Positions 35,766 through 45,139 of a DNA stretch of 64,000 bases are shown piece by piece. How positions within the stretch are numbered: position 1 is the stretch's first letter; the number at the start of each line of letters is the position of its first letter. Made by a program: the position numbers and the translations under genes. Origin of the DNA: Zhenhengia yiwuensis (GTDB taxonomy: Bacteria > Bacillota > Clostridia > Lachnospirales > Cellulosilyticaceae); the NCBI RefSeq assembly GCF_014384995.1, contig NZ_JACRSY010000021.1, forward strand, positions 3,570-67,569, given 5' to 3'. A model generated the notes under the pieces. The model was given only the letters and a program-made list of their open reading frames with translations. It searched no databases and was not told the origin of the DNA.

Positions 35766-38345
35766 TTATTCATGTTGTCCACAACATTGTTTGTATTTTT
35801 TACCACTACCACATGGACATAGGTCGTTACGGCCTACTTTTTCTTTTTTCACTACTGGCTGAGCACCTAAACTTTCATCTTTATGATTTGTAGCTGTAAC
35901 TTTTACAACTGCTTCACGTTTAATTTCTTGATGAGGTTGTACACGAATGTGGAAAAGTGCTTTTACAGTTTCTTCTTGAATGTTTTCTGTCATTTCTTCG
36001 AAGATATCAAAGCTTAAGAAACGGTATTCAATAAGTGGGTCACGTTGACCATATGCTTGAAGGTTAATACCTTGACGCATTTGATCCATATTATCTAAGT
36101 GATCCATCCATTTTTGATCGATTACTTTAAGCATGATAACACGTTCGATCTCACGAAGTTGTTCACCAAGTTCAGCTTCTTTACCTTCATAAAGCTCTAC
36201 AGCTTTGCTGTAAAGAAGATCAATAAGAGAATCTGCACTAAGGTTTTGTTGTTCTTCTTTTGTGAATTCTACTTCTTCAAATGGAATGATTGTAGAAAGG
36301 TGATCCATCATTGCTGCCAGATTCCAGTCTTCTGCATATTCAATACCATTTGTAGCATTTGTTACAGCTTTAGTAATAGTATTTTTAGTCATTCTTAAAA
36401 CGTTATCTCTAAGGTTTTCGTTTTTAAGTACTTTAAAACGTTCACCATAGATAACTTCTCTTTGATCATTCATAATTTTATCATACTCAAGAAGATGTTT
36501 ACGAATACCAAAGTTATTGCTTTCTACTTTAGTTTGAGCTCTTTCAATTGCTTTTGAAAGGATTTTATGTTCAATTGGCTCATCGTCTGGAAGGCCAAGT
36601 GCATCAAACATTTTCATTGTTGTTTCTGGTACGAATAAACGCATAAGGTCATCTTCAAGTGCTAAGTAGAATCTTGATGCACCTGGGTCACCTTGACGTC
36701 CTGCACGACCACGAAGCTGATTATCAATACGTCTTGATTCATGACGTTCTGTACCGATGATTTTAAGACCGCCAAGTTCTTGTACGCCTTCTTCAAGTTT
36801 AATATCTGTACCACGACCTGCCATGTTGGTTGCGATTGTTACAGCACCTTTTTTACCTGCCTCAGAGATAATTTCTGCCTCTTTTGCATGGTATTTCGCA
36901 TTAAGTACTTGGTGTCTAATGCCTTCTTTTTTAAGGAGTTTGCTAAGATGTTCTGATGTATCAATCGTTACGGTACCAACAAGAACTGGTTGTCCTTTTG
37001 CATGTGCTTCTTTAATATCTTCAATAACAGCTGCAAATTTTGCATCTTCTGTTTTGAATACCATATCTGGATAGTCCACACGTTGAATTGGTCTATTAGT
37101 AGGAATAACGATAACGTCCATTCCATAAATATCTCTAAATTCGCCTTCTTCTGTTAAAGCTGTACCTGTCATACCTGCTTTTTTATTGTATTTATTGAAA
37201 TAGTTTTGGAATGTAATAGTTGCAAGTGTTTGACTTTCCTTTTTAACTTCCACGCCTTCTTTAGCTTCAATAGCTTGGTGAAGACCATCTGAATAACGAC
37301 GTCCATCCATAAGACGACCTGTAAATTCGTCTACAATTACGATTTCACCTTTTTCATCTACAATGTAGTCTTTTTCAAGATGCATTAAGTTATGTGCTTT
37401 AAGAGCGATGTTAATATGATGTTGAATTTCCATGTTGTCTGGATCTGCTAAGTTCTCAACACCAAAATATTGTTCTGCTTTTCTTACACCATCGGCAGTA
37501 AGTGTAACATTTCTTTCTTTCTCATTAACAATGAAATCGCCTTCTTCTTCAATCTCTTCTCGCATAAGAGATGCCATAGCACTTTCTTCTCCAAGAAGCT
37601 GACCTTTTTTAAGGCGTCTTACGAAGATATCTGCTGCTTTATAAAGATGAGTAGATTTTGAACCACTACCAGAAATAATAAGAGGTGTACGAGCCTCGTC
37701 AATAAGAACAGAGTCAACCTCATCGATTAAGGCATAGTTAAGTTCTCTTTGAACCATTTGCTCTGCATAAAGTACCATGTTATCACGAAGGTAATCGAAA
37801 CCAAATTCATTGTTTGTACCGTAAGTAATATCACAGTTGTAAGCCTCGCGTCTTTCGTCATTTTCCATACCACTTAAAATACAACCTACTGAAAGACCAA
37901 GGAAATTATGAAGTTTACCCATTTCTTCAGCGTCACGATGTGCAAGGTAATCATTTACTGTAACAACGTGTACACCTTTACCTGTAAGGGCATTTAAATA
38001 CGATGGAAGTGTAGCAACTAATGTTTTACCTTCCCCTGTTCTCATCTCTGCAATACGCCCATTATGAAGAATAACCCCACCTACAAGCTGTACTCTAAAG
38101 TGTTTCATCCCAAGTACACGCCAGCTTGCTTCACGACATACAGCATAAGCTTCTGGTAAAATATCGTCTAATGTTTCGCCTTTTGCTAAGCGTTCTTTAA
38201 ATTCCCCTGTCTTAGCTTTAAGCTCATCATCTGTAAGCTTTTGCATTGCCTCATCATAAGACTCAATTTTAGCTACGATTGGCTCTATTCTTTTGAGCTC
38301 ACGTTGTGAATGAGTCCCAAAAATTTTCTCTACTAAGTTCTTCAA
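35766..38345 (-). CDS. secA: Preprotein translocase ATPase SecA
   Basis: Drives secretory proteins through SecYEG with ATP. The protein is 859 residues from the chosen start. Motifs: Walker A MRTGEGKTLVATL, DEVD with SVLIDEARTPLI, GMTGTA, the helicase motif VLVGTVTI and ATNMAGRGTDIKL with RGRAGRQGDPG. The C-terminal zinc tail CPCGSGKKYKQCCG binds SecB or phospholipid. I prefer the TTG at 38345, six bases after AAGGTG; a GTG at 38354 inside that ribosome site is the alternative and adds three residues. Well conserved and clearly intact. Confidence 0.97.
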   Translation of the reverse strand: MKNLVEKIFGTHSQRELKRIEPIVAKIESYDEAMQKLTDDELKAKTGEFKERLAKGETLDDILPEAYAVCREASWRVLGMKHFRVQLVGGVILHNGRIAEMRTGEGKTLVATLPSYLNALTGKGVHVVTVNDYLAHRDAEEMGKLHNFLGLSVGCILSGMENDERREAYNCDITYGTNNEFGFDYLRDNMVLYAEQMVQRELNYALIDEVDSVLIDEARTPLIISGSGSKSTHLYKAADIFVRRLKKGQLLGEESAMASLMREEIEEEGDFIVNEKERNVTLTADGVRKAEQYFGVENLADPDNMEIQHHINIALKAHNLMHLEKDYIVDEKGEIVIVDEFTGRLMDGRRYSDGLHQAIEAKEGVEVKKESQTLATITFQNYFNKYNKKAGMTGTALTEEGEFRDIYGMDVIVIPTNRPIQRVDYPDMVFKTEDAKFAAVIEDIKEAHAKGQPVLVGTVTIDTSEHLSKLLKKEGIRHQVLNAKYHAKEAEIISEAGKKGAVTIATNMAGRGTDIKLEEGVQELGGLKIIGTERHESRRIDNQLRGRAGRQGDPGASRFYLALEDDLMRLFVPETTMKMFDALGLPDDEPIEHKILSKAIERAQTKVESNNFGIRKHLLEYDKIMNDQREVIYGERFKVLKNENLRDNVLRMTKNTITKAVTNATNGIEYAEDWNLAAMMDHLSTIIPFEEVEFTKEEQQNLSADSLIDLLYSKAVELYEGKEAELGEQLREIERVIMLKVIDQKWMDHLDNMDQMRQGINLQAYGQRDPLIEYRFLSFDIFEEMTENIQEETVKALFHIRVQPHQEIKREAVVKVTATNHKDESLGAQPVVKKEKVGRNDLCPCGSGKKYKQCCGQHE

Positions 38346-38547
38346 AATCTTCACCTTCTTCTTTCTATGTTATGTATATAGATAATTGATATTATATCCT
38401 GTCATTCTCTAATAAAACGCTAACTCTAAGTATATCAAATATTATACACTATTACAACTATCCCTATTATCCAATTATAGCCATAATCAATCCCACTCTT
38501 CTTTTAGTTATGAAAATAAATTTCATTTTTTGTTCATATTTTATTCA

Positions 38548-38590
38548 TTGATTTTCTTATGATTTCGATATATAGTTAGTTGACTAACTA
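38548..38590 (+). promoter_or_regulatory. Promoter and MarR operator of the exporter operon
   Basis: TTGATT (38548-38553) and TATAGT (38571-38576) are 17 bases apart. The -10 box lies in the perfect palindrome TAGTTAGTTGACTAACTA (38573-38590), a classical MarR-type operator. The first gene downstream is a MarR regulator, so the operon is very likely autorepressed and opened by a drug or metabolite. Confidence 0.85.
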
Positions 38591-38608
38591 TTTTCAAAGG
38601 AGGCTATT

Positions 38609-39052
38609 ATGTCTGCTCCAGATACCATTAATCATTTAATTTTTGAAATTGCACGCTTTAGTTTTAGCCAAAGCCACCCTATTCTTGAAAAGTATGGCCT
38701 TTACCCTGGGCAACCTAGACTCTTACTTTGCCTCTATCATGAAAACGGAGTAAGTCAGGGCACTTTAGCTGAAAAGCTTCAAGTAAAAGCTTCAACCATT
38801 ACCATGGCTATTAAGCGCCTGGAACGTGGTGGCCTTCTTCGCAAAGCCTGTGATACTGAGGATAAACGTGTATGTAGAATTTTCCTAACTGATAAAGGAT
38901 ATTCTGTATGTAGGGAGTTAAAACTAATTCATGATAGTCAAGAAGCTCTTTACACAGAAAACTTTAGCATAGAAGAGAAAATCATTCTTAAGCGCCTGCT
39001 TATGCAGGTACGCCAAAATTTAATAGATGCTGAGTTGAAAGGAGATGAATAA
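38609..39052 (+). CDS. MarR-family transcription regulator
   Basis: A 147-residue winged-helix repressor. The DNA-binding part is GVSQGTLAEKLQVKASTITMAIKRLERGGLLRK, followed by the wing DKRVCRIFLTDKG. AAAGGAGG precedes the ATG by seven bases. It is first in an operon with two ABC exporter genes and is the obvious controller of them, acting at the palindrome that overlaps its own -10 box. The ligand is unknown. The gene is divergent from secA. Confidence 0.93.
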   Translation: MSAPDTINHLIFEIARFSFSQSHPILEKYGLYPGQPRLLLCLYHENGVSQGTLAEKLQVKASTITMAIKRLERGGLLRKACDTEDKRVCRIFLTDKGYSVCRELKLIHDSQEALYTENFSIEEKIILKRLLMQVRQNLIDAELKGDE

Positions 39053-39055
39053 AAA

Positions 39056-40792
39056 TTGCTTAGACTAGCTAAGTATTTAAAACCTTATTTAGGTACTGCA
39101 CTCTTAACTTTATTATTACTTTTTTTACAAACCATTGCCAACCTTTTCCTACCCGCACTTATGTCTAAAATCGTAGACGTAGGTATTGGTACAGGAGATA
39201 CAGGTTATATTCTACGCATAGGTCTATTCATGCTTCTTGTAGCCCTTATAGGAAGTGCTTTAATGGTATTTGCCAACCTTAATTCTGCTAAGGTGGCTAT
39301 GGGCTTTAGCCGTGACCTGAGAACGGATTTATTCATTAAAGTGGAGTCTTTCTCACTAGGTGAATTTAACACGCTCGGTACCTCTTCCCTTATTACCCGT
39401 ACTACCAACGATATTACACAAGTTCAGCAAGTTGTACTGATGTCCTTACGTATGATGGTAACTGCACCTTTAATGGTTATTGGTGGGCTTATTATGGCTC
39501 TTTCTACTAACTTAGAGCTTTCTGTTATTCTACTTATTTCAATTCCTATTTTAGTAGTAGTCATCTTGCTTGTAGCACGTTCTGGTATGCCTCTTTTTAA
39601 ATCTATGCAAGTAAAGCTTGATAAACTTAATTTAGTATTACGCGAGAATTTGACAGGTATTCGTGTTATTCGTGCTTTTAACAAAGTACCTTATGAACAA
39701 AAACGTTTTGATGATGCTAATAGTGACCTTATGCAGACAGCCATCAAGGTTAACAAAATTATGGCTGTTCTTATGCCTAGTATGATGATTATTATGAACT
39801 TAACTTCTGTAGCCCTTATCTGGTTCGGTGGTATTCGTATTCAGGCTGGTGCCTTTGAAGTAGGTAGCCTTATTGCCTTTATTCAATACGTTATGCAAAT
39901 TATGATGGCCCTTGTAATGGTAACTATGATGTTTGTGCTTATTCCAAGAGCAGCTGCTTCTGCTGAACGTATCAACGAAGTACTTGAAACACCTTTTGAG
40001 ATTCAAGATAGCGTATCTGGTGATGTAGACTGCAAGATACATGGCGAAGTTACTTTTAAAGATGTGACCTTTGCATATCCTAACAGCGAAGAGCCTGCTT
40101 TAACACATATTACCTTTGATACAAAACCAGGAAAGACAACGGCTATTATCGGAGGTACAGGTTCTGGTAAATCTACACTTATCAGTCTTATTCCAAGATT
40201 CTATGACATTACATCAGGTCAACTATTAGTAGATGGCATAGACGTCAAAGATATGACTCAGGCGCAGCTTCGTCAAAAAATTGGGCTTGTACCACAGAAG
40301 GCTATTCTTTTTAATGGTACAATCCGTGACAATATGAAATATGGTAAAGAAGATGCTACAGATGAAGAAATCTGGCAGGCTCTTGAAGTAGCTCAAGCAC
40401 GTGACTTCGTATCCGAAATGGAAGATGGCCTAGACAGCTATATTGCCCAAGGTGGCTCTAATGTGTCTGGTGGACAGAAGCAACGTCTTTGTATTGCACG
40501 CGCCCTCATTCGTAAGCCTGAAATCTATATTTTTGATGATAGTTTCTCTGCCCTTGACTTTAAGACAGATGCTAAACTTAGAAAAGCCCTTAAGCATGAA
40601 ACAACTAACTCTGCTGTCATCCTTGTAGCTCAACGCGTAAGTACTATTATGGACGCAGATGAAATCCTTGTACTTTACGACGGCAAAATTGTAGGCCAAG
40701 GTACACATAAAGAGCTTCTTAATACTTGTGATGTCTATAAAGAAATTGCTCTATCTCAACTTTCAAAGGAGGAGATTGAAAATGGAAAATAA
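39056..40792 (+). CDS. ABC exporter subunit with degenerate ATP site half (heterodimer subunit 1)
   Basis: A 578-residue half-transporter: six membrane segments, then an ATPase domain. Walker A is GGTGSGKSTL, the signature VSGGQKQRL is canonical, but the Walker B end is IFDDSFSALD (Asp where the catalytic Glu belongs) and the switch is AQRVSTI (Gln instead of His). Its own ATP site is thus degenerate, as in BmrC/TM287-type heterodimers. It starts with TTG, three bases after the MarR stop, with AGGAG 11 bases upstream. The second subunit overlaps its end by 11 bases. Probably exports drugs or peptides. Confidence 0.93.
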   Translation: MLRLAKYLKPYLGTALLTLLLLFLQTIANLFLPALMSKIVDVGIGTGDTGYILRIGLFMLLVALIGSALMVFANLNSAKVAMGFSRDLRTDLFIKVESFSLGEFNTLGTSSLITRTTNDITQVQQVVLMSLRMMVTAPLMVIGGLIMALSTNLELSVILLISIPILVVVILLVARSGMPLFKSMQVKLDKLNLVLRENLTGIRVIRAFNKVPYEQKRFDDANSDLMQTAIKVNKIMAVLMPSMMIIMNLTSVALIWFGGIRIQAGAFEVGSLIAFIQYVMQIMMALVMVTMMFVLIPRAAASAERINEVLETPFEIQDSVSGDVDCKIHGEVTFKDVTFAYPNSEEPALTHITFDTKPGKTTAIIGGTGSGKSTLISLIPRFYDITSGQLLVDGIDVKDMTQAQLRQKIGLVPQKAILFNGTIRDNMKYGKEDATDEEIWQALEVAQARDFVSEMEDGLDSYIAQGGSNVSGGQKQRLCIARALIRKPEIYIFDDSFSALDFKTDAKLRKALKHETTNSAVILVAQRVSTIMDADEILVLYDGKIVGQGTHKELLNTCDVYKEIALSQLSKEEIENGK

Positions 40793-42635
40793 GCCAAAAC
40801 GTCCAGGTGGCCCTGGTGGTCATGGTGGCCCTATGGGCCATGGCATGGTTCTAGGTGGTGCTAAAGCTAAAGATTTCAAGGGTTCTATGAAACGTCTTTT
40901 AAATTATTTAAAACCTATGTTTCCAAGACTCATCCTTATTTTTGTCCTTGCTGGTCTCAGTACTTTATTTGCTGTTGCAAGCCCTAAAATCCTTGGTAGT
41001 GCTACCAATACTATTGTGGAAGGTGTTGCTAGAATCACAAGTGATACTGGTGGTATAGACTTTACTGCTCTTAGTAAAATTCTTATGCTACTTGCTGGGT
41101 TCTATATTCTAAGTGCTTTCTTTAACTATTTACAGCAATACCTTATGGCAGGTGTAGCCCAAAGTACAGTCTTTACACTTCGTAAAGATGTGAATGCTAA
41201 ACTTGCACGTCTTCCACTAAAATATTTTGACAGCCATCCTCATGGTGATGTTTTAAGTACCATTACGAATGACGTGGATAACATTAGTAATACCCTTCAA
41301 CAAAGTATTACACAGCTTATTACTTCTGCTGTTACCCTCATTGGTGTAACGGTGATGATGTTCAGTATTAGTACACTTCTTACAGTTGTCATTTTAATTA
41401 CTTTACCTTTAGGTATTTTTGTCATTAGGCCGATTATTGGAAGATCTCAGAAATACTTCTCAGGTCAACAAAATGCACTAGGAGCTTTAAATGGTCATAT
41501 TGAAGAAATGTATACAGGTCACCGCGTTGTAAAAGCTTTTGGACATGAAAAAGAATCCGTGGATACTTTTATTAAAATTAATGATGAACTTTATGAATCA
41601 GGTTGGAAAGCTCAGTTTATGTCTGGTCTTGTTATGCCCCTTATGGGCCTCGTTAACAACCTTGGCTATGTAGTTATCTCAGTAGTTGGTGGACTTCTTG
41701 CTGTTACAGGACGTCTCTTAATTGGTGATATCCAAGCTTTCATTCAGTATTCTAGACAGTTTACTCAACCTATCAATCAGCTTGCTAACATTGCGAATAT
41801 CCTTCAATCTACTGTAGCTTCTGCTGAAAGGGTATTTGAAGTATTAGATGAACAAGAAGCTGTGCCAGAAACTCAACGTCCTGTTCATATTGAAAAACCT
41901 AAAGGTAGTGTAACATTTGAACATGTTGCCTTCGGCTATGAAGAAGACCACCTTCTTATGAAAGATATGAATATTGATGTAGAACCAGGTCAGACTATTG
42001 CTATTGTAGGTCCTACTGGTGCTGGTAAGACTACACTTATTAACCTCCTTATGCGTTTCTATGAAGTAAATGGCGGTAAGATTAAAGTAGATGGTGTGGA
42101 TATTACAGATTTAACACGTGAGGAGCTTCGCCATTTATTTGGTATGGTACTCCAAGATACCTGGCTCTTTAAAGGTACCATTAAGGATAATATTGCTTAT
42201 GGTAAGGAAGATGCTACCTTTGAAGATGTAGTTAATGCTGCTAAAGCTGCTCATGCAGACCACTTTATTCGTACATTACCTCAAGGCTATGATACTATCC
42301 TTAACGAAGAGGCTTCTAACATTTCTCAAGGTCAGAAACAACTTCTTACTATTGCACGTGCTATCCTTGCTAACCCTGCTATTCTTATTCTAGATGAAGC
42401 AACAAGTAGTGTAGATACACGTACAGAAAGTTATATTCAAAATGCTATGACACGTCTTATGGAAGGCCGTACAAACTTTGTTATTGCCCATAGACTTTCA
42501 ACTATTAAAGATGCTGATAAGATTCTTGTTATGAAAGCTGGTACTGTTGTGGAACAAGGTACTCATGAAGAGCTCCTTAGTCAAGGTGGCCTTTATGCTG
42601 ATCTTTATAACAGCCAATTCGATCAATCAGCTTAA
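40782..42635 (+). CDS. ABC exporter subunit with catalytic ATP site (heterodimer subunit 2)
   Basis: A 617-residue half-transporter. An unusual Gly/Pro/His-rich N-terminal stretch (PGGPGGHGGPMGHG) precedes the six membrane segments. The ATPase domain has Walker A GPTGAGKTTL, Walker B ILDEATSSVD with the catalytic Glu, and the normal AHRLSTI switch, but the signature is changed to ISQGQKQLL. This complements subunit 1: the degenerate Walker site of subunit 1 faces this altered signature, and the intact site faces the intact signature. The ATG at 40782 follows AAGGAGG; the earlier reading from 40728 lacks one. Confidence 0.93.
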   Translation: MENKPKRPGGPGGHGGPMGHGMVLGGAKAKDFKGSMKRLLNYLKPMFPRLILIFVLAGLSTLFAVASPKILGSATNTIVEGVARITSDTGGIDFTALSKILMLLAGFYILSAFFNYLQQYLMAGVAQSTVFTLRKDVNAKLARLPLKYFDSHPHGDVLSTITNDVDNISNTLQQSITQLITSAVTLIGVTVMMFSISTLLTVVILITLPLGIFVIRPIIGRSQKYFSGQQNALGALNGHIEEMYTGHRVVKAFGHEKESVDTFIKINDELYESGWKAQFMSGLVMPLMGLVNNLGYVVISVVGGLLAVTGRLLIGDIQAFIQYSRQFTQPINQLANIANILQSTVASAERVFEVLDEQEAVPETQRPVHIEKPKGSVTFEHVAFGYEEDHLLMKDMNIDVEPGQTIAIVGPTGAGKTTLINLLMRFYEVNGGKIKVDGVDITDLTREELRHLFGMVLQDTWLFKGTIKDNIAYGKEDATFEDVVNAAKAAHADHFIRTLPQGYDTILNEEASNISQGQKQLLTIARAILANPAILILDEATSSVDTRTESYIQNAMTRLMEGRTNFVIAHRLSTIKDADKILVMKAGTVVEQGTHEELLSQGGLYADLYNSQFDQSA

Positions 42636-42652
42636 TAAAATAACACAAAAAG

Positions 42653-42698
42653 AGCTGATGCTACTCTCCTACACCGGAAGGATAGCATCAGCTTTTTT
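42653..42698. terminator. Bidirectional terminator between the exporter operon and gpmA
   Basis: AGCTGATGCTA (42653-42663) pairs with TAGCATCAGCT (42683-42693). A-rich and T-rich runs flank the stem, so it can stop transcription from both converging genes. Confidence 0.85.
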
Positions 42699-42713
42699 GT
42701 TTAATAAATTACT

Positions 42714-43460
42714 TTATAGCAAGTTATCGTGTACATACTTTTGCACAGTACTAGGTGGCAATTCGCCTTCTATAGACAAATAATAGTGTCTAATAGGCTG
42801 TAAAGTTTCATCAAATTCATAAATTAAAGGCGTTCCTGTAGGGATATTAAGATTGGCTACGCCATCACTTGAAAGATTATCTAAGTATCTAACTAGTGCT
42901 CTTAAAGTATTACCATGTGCAGATATAATAATCTTTTTACCTACTTTAAGACTTGGTAAAATATGTTCTTCCCATTCTTCTCGTACACGTTTTTCTGTAC
43001 CTGCCAAATTCTCCGTAAGAGGAAGTTCCTCTTTGGTAAGTCCCTGATATTTTATATCATTTCCTGGATATCTAGGATCTTCTGTTGTAAGAGGTGGCGG
43101 ACTAATATTTACAAAACGCCTCCACTCATGCACCTGCTCCTCGCCATATTTATCTATAGTCTCCTGCTTATTAAGTCCTTGAAGCATACCATAGTGCCGC
43201 TCATTGAGCCTCCAGGACTTCTGCACAGGAATCCACATTAAATCCATTTCATGCAAAATAATCCATAAGGTGCGGATAGCTCGCTTTAACATAGAGGTAT
43301 AAGCCTCATCAAAAGTAAAACCATGTTGTTTCAGAACAATCCCTGCTTTTCTTGCTTCTATAAGACCATTTTCTGAGAGCTCTACATCTGTCCAACCTGT
43401 AAATTTATTTTGCTGATTCCACATACTTTCTCCGTGCCTAATAAGTACTAATTGAATCAC
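42714..43460 (-). CDS. gpmA: 2,3-bisphosphoglycerate-dependent phosphoglycerate mutase
   Basis: Interconverts 3- and 2-phosphoglycerate in glycolysis. The 248-residue protein has the phospho-histidine motif LIRHGESMWN (His at residue 9), FTGWTDVELSENG, LNERHYGMLQGLNK and the second catalytic histidine in ISAHGNTLRAL. The start is GTG (43460) with AAAGGAG upstream. Because this enzyme is present, the ApgM-like gene at 2687-3919 is not obviously needed for glycolysis. Confidence 0.95.
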   Translation of the reverse strand: MIQLVLIRHGESMWNQQNKFTGWTDVELSENGLIEARKAGIVLKQHGFTFDEAYTSMLKRAIRTLWIILHEMDLMWIPVQKSWRLNERHYGMLQGLNKQETIDKYGEEQVHEWRRFVNISPPPLTTEDPRYPGNDIKYQGLTKEELPLTENLAGTEKRVREEWEEHILPSLKVGKKIIISAHGNTLRALVRYLDNLSSDGVANLNIPTGTPLIYEFDETLQPIRHYYLSIEGELPPSTVQKYVHDNLL

Positions 43461-43537
43461 CTTTTCACTCCTTTCACCTCGTTATAGTTTTTCACCTCCT
43501 ATCCATTCTATGTAAATAAGTCCAAAAAGAGCACAAA

Positions 43538-43576
43538 AAGCCCTGTAAACTCACTCTTCATGAGTCCACAGGGCTT
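43538..43576 (-). terminator. Rho-independent terminator of map
   Basis: AAGCCCTGT (43538-43546) pairs with ACAGGGCTT (43568-43576), extended inward by ACTCA/TGAGT. On the minus strand the stem is followed by a short T-run. Confidence 0.8.
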
Positions 43577-43583
43577 GTATTTA

Positions 43584-44333
43584 TTAGCAGGTTAAAATTT
43601 TGTATCCATCTTCTGTTACAAGTACCATGCTTTCCCATTGTGCAGAAAGTTTATTATCTGCTGTATAAATCGTCCAGCCATTTTTCTTATCTTCTCTTAC
43701 ACGTGCTGTTCCTATATTCACCATGGGTTCAATCGTAAAGATCATACCTGGCTCAAGCCTAATACCTGTACCCGCACGGCTTACATGGCTTACATAAGGG
43801 TCCTCATGAAATTCTAAGCCTATACCATGCCCTCCAATTTCTCGTACTACACTATAGCCATTTGCTCTAGCATGCGCTAAAATGGCTGCACCAATATCAC
43901 CTAGGTAAGCGTTTGGCTTAACCGTTTCTATACCTTTTTGCATACACTCACGTGTTACTTCTACAAGTTTTCTAGCTTCCTCACTTACCTCACCAATCAT
44001 AAACATACGAGAAGCATCAGAGAAGTATCCTTTGTAAATAGTAGATACATCTACGTTAATAATATCGCCATCTTTAAGGACAACATCTTTACTTGGAATA
44101 CCATGACATACTTCATGATTAATAGAAGTACATACACTCTTTGGAAAACCACAGTAGTTAAGTGGTGCTGGAATAGCTCCATGCGCTACTGTAAAGTCAT
44201 GTACAAGTTTATTAATATCTTCTGTTGTCATACCAGCTTTAATATGTGCTGCTACATGATCTAAAACGGCTGTATTAATGTTTGCACTTTCTATAATGCC
44301 TTCTATTTGTTGTTTTGTTTTAATTAAACCCAT
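43584..44333 (-). CDS. map: Methionine aminopeptidase type I
   Basis: Removes the starting methionine from new proteins. The 249-residue enzyme has the substrate histidine in INHEVCHGIP, the metal ligands in IINVDVST and FSDASRMF, GGHGIGLEFHEDP, IEPM and QWESMV, all in order. There is no zinc-finger extension. It is a single gene followed by a terminator. Being separate from the ribosomal protein operon, it may be a second copy; the sequence cannot tell. Confidence 0.95.
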   Translation of the reverse strand: MGLIKTKQQIEGIIESANINTAVLDHVAAHIKAGMTTEDINKLVHDFTVAHGAIPAPLNYCGFPKSVCTSINHEVCHGIPSKDVVLKDGDIINVDVSTIYKGYFSDASRMFMIGEVSEEARKLVEVTRECMQKGIETVKPNAYLGDIGAAILAHARANGYSVVREIGGHGIGLEFHEDPYVSHVSRAGTGIRLEPGMIFTIEPMVNIGTARVREDKKNGWTIYTADNKLSAQWESMVLVTEDGYKILTC

Positions 44334-44480
44334 TTTTCATTCCTTCTATCTATTTCTATTTTTATTTTGTTTAACTCGTAATACTCCTGAACTACTCCTA
44401 TTATAATATAGATTATGCTTGTCATCATTAATATTTCATCTATCACGCTACTTTTGCCTTATGCATAGTAAGGTGCTGCA

Positions 44481-45002
44481 CTAACACAATAATCCTATTA
44501 TTGAAAAGGTGCATGAGTTACATAAGGAAATGAAGCCACCCTTATAAAGTGCGTAAGCAAATCCCGTCCCCAATAGAGCTTTAGGAATCATACCTCTAAA
44601 AAGCATCTCTTCACATAGAGCTGGTATAACGGCTACAACTAAAAGATTAATCCAGAAGTCAAACATTTTGGTAAGGAACACTAAAGCTAGAATCAGAAAA
44701 CCTACATTAGATAAAAGAACCCTAGCCATTATCCCGAAGGCATCTTGGAAAGTAAGTTCACTTTTAATAAGCTCTTCTATTCTCTTCTTAACTTCCTACA
44801 GCTTCCTTTCATACAGTCTACCAAAAATCTCAAGAATTTCTCTAGGGGATAATCTACCATATCGCTTACTATTTCCTGATAAGTAACCTATAAGTTGTTT
44901 TGCATTATTCTTATCTTCCCTATAAGCTCTGCCTGCTATTTTAATAATCCCACTTGTAGGTGTCAAAATACCTCCCTTACTTCTTACTTGAACTCTTTTC
45001 AT
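44481..45002 (-). pseudogene. Remnant of a NatA/NatB-type ABC transporter
   Basis: Two fragments lie in line on the minus strand. The first (45002-44796) matches the middle of a NatA-type ATPase: ILTPTSGIIKIAGRAY, IGYLSGNSKRYGRLSPREIL. It lacks Walker A, the signature and Walker B, and stops early; after the stop the frame continues with EVKKRIEELIK. The second (44729-44481) matches the C-terminal part of the partner permease with its CPBP-like motif AVIPALCEEMLFRGMIPKALLG and then loses its frame. A deletion has joined the ATPase gene to the permease gene. Nothing functional is left. Confidence 0.8.
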
Positions 45003-45139
45003 TATATCAAACGAACCGAATATATTAAATCTTACTTTTTACAATAATTCTAAACTTAAAATCATATCCTAATGATAGCCTGTTATAACGTTTACTGCTA
45101 TAATACAAAGTATTGTTAGAATATAATGAGGTGCTTAAT

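Noticed and set aside
36757..37074. Plus-strand frames of 70-105 codons opposite secA
   Set aside because: They are antisense shadows of a highly conserved gene, with composition typical of reverse reading.
39056..40792. Exporter subunit 1 as a dead gene because of its altered Walker B and switch residues
   Set aside because: The changes are those normal for heterodimeric exporters, and the partner carries the matching signature change.
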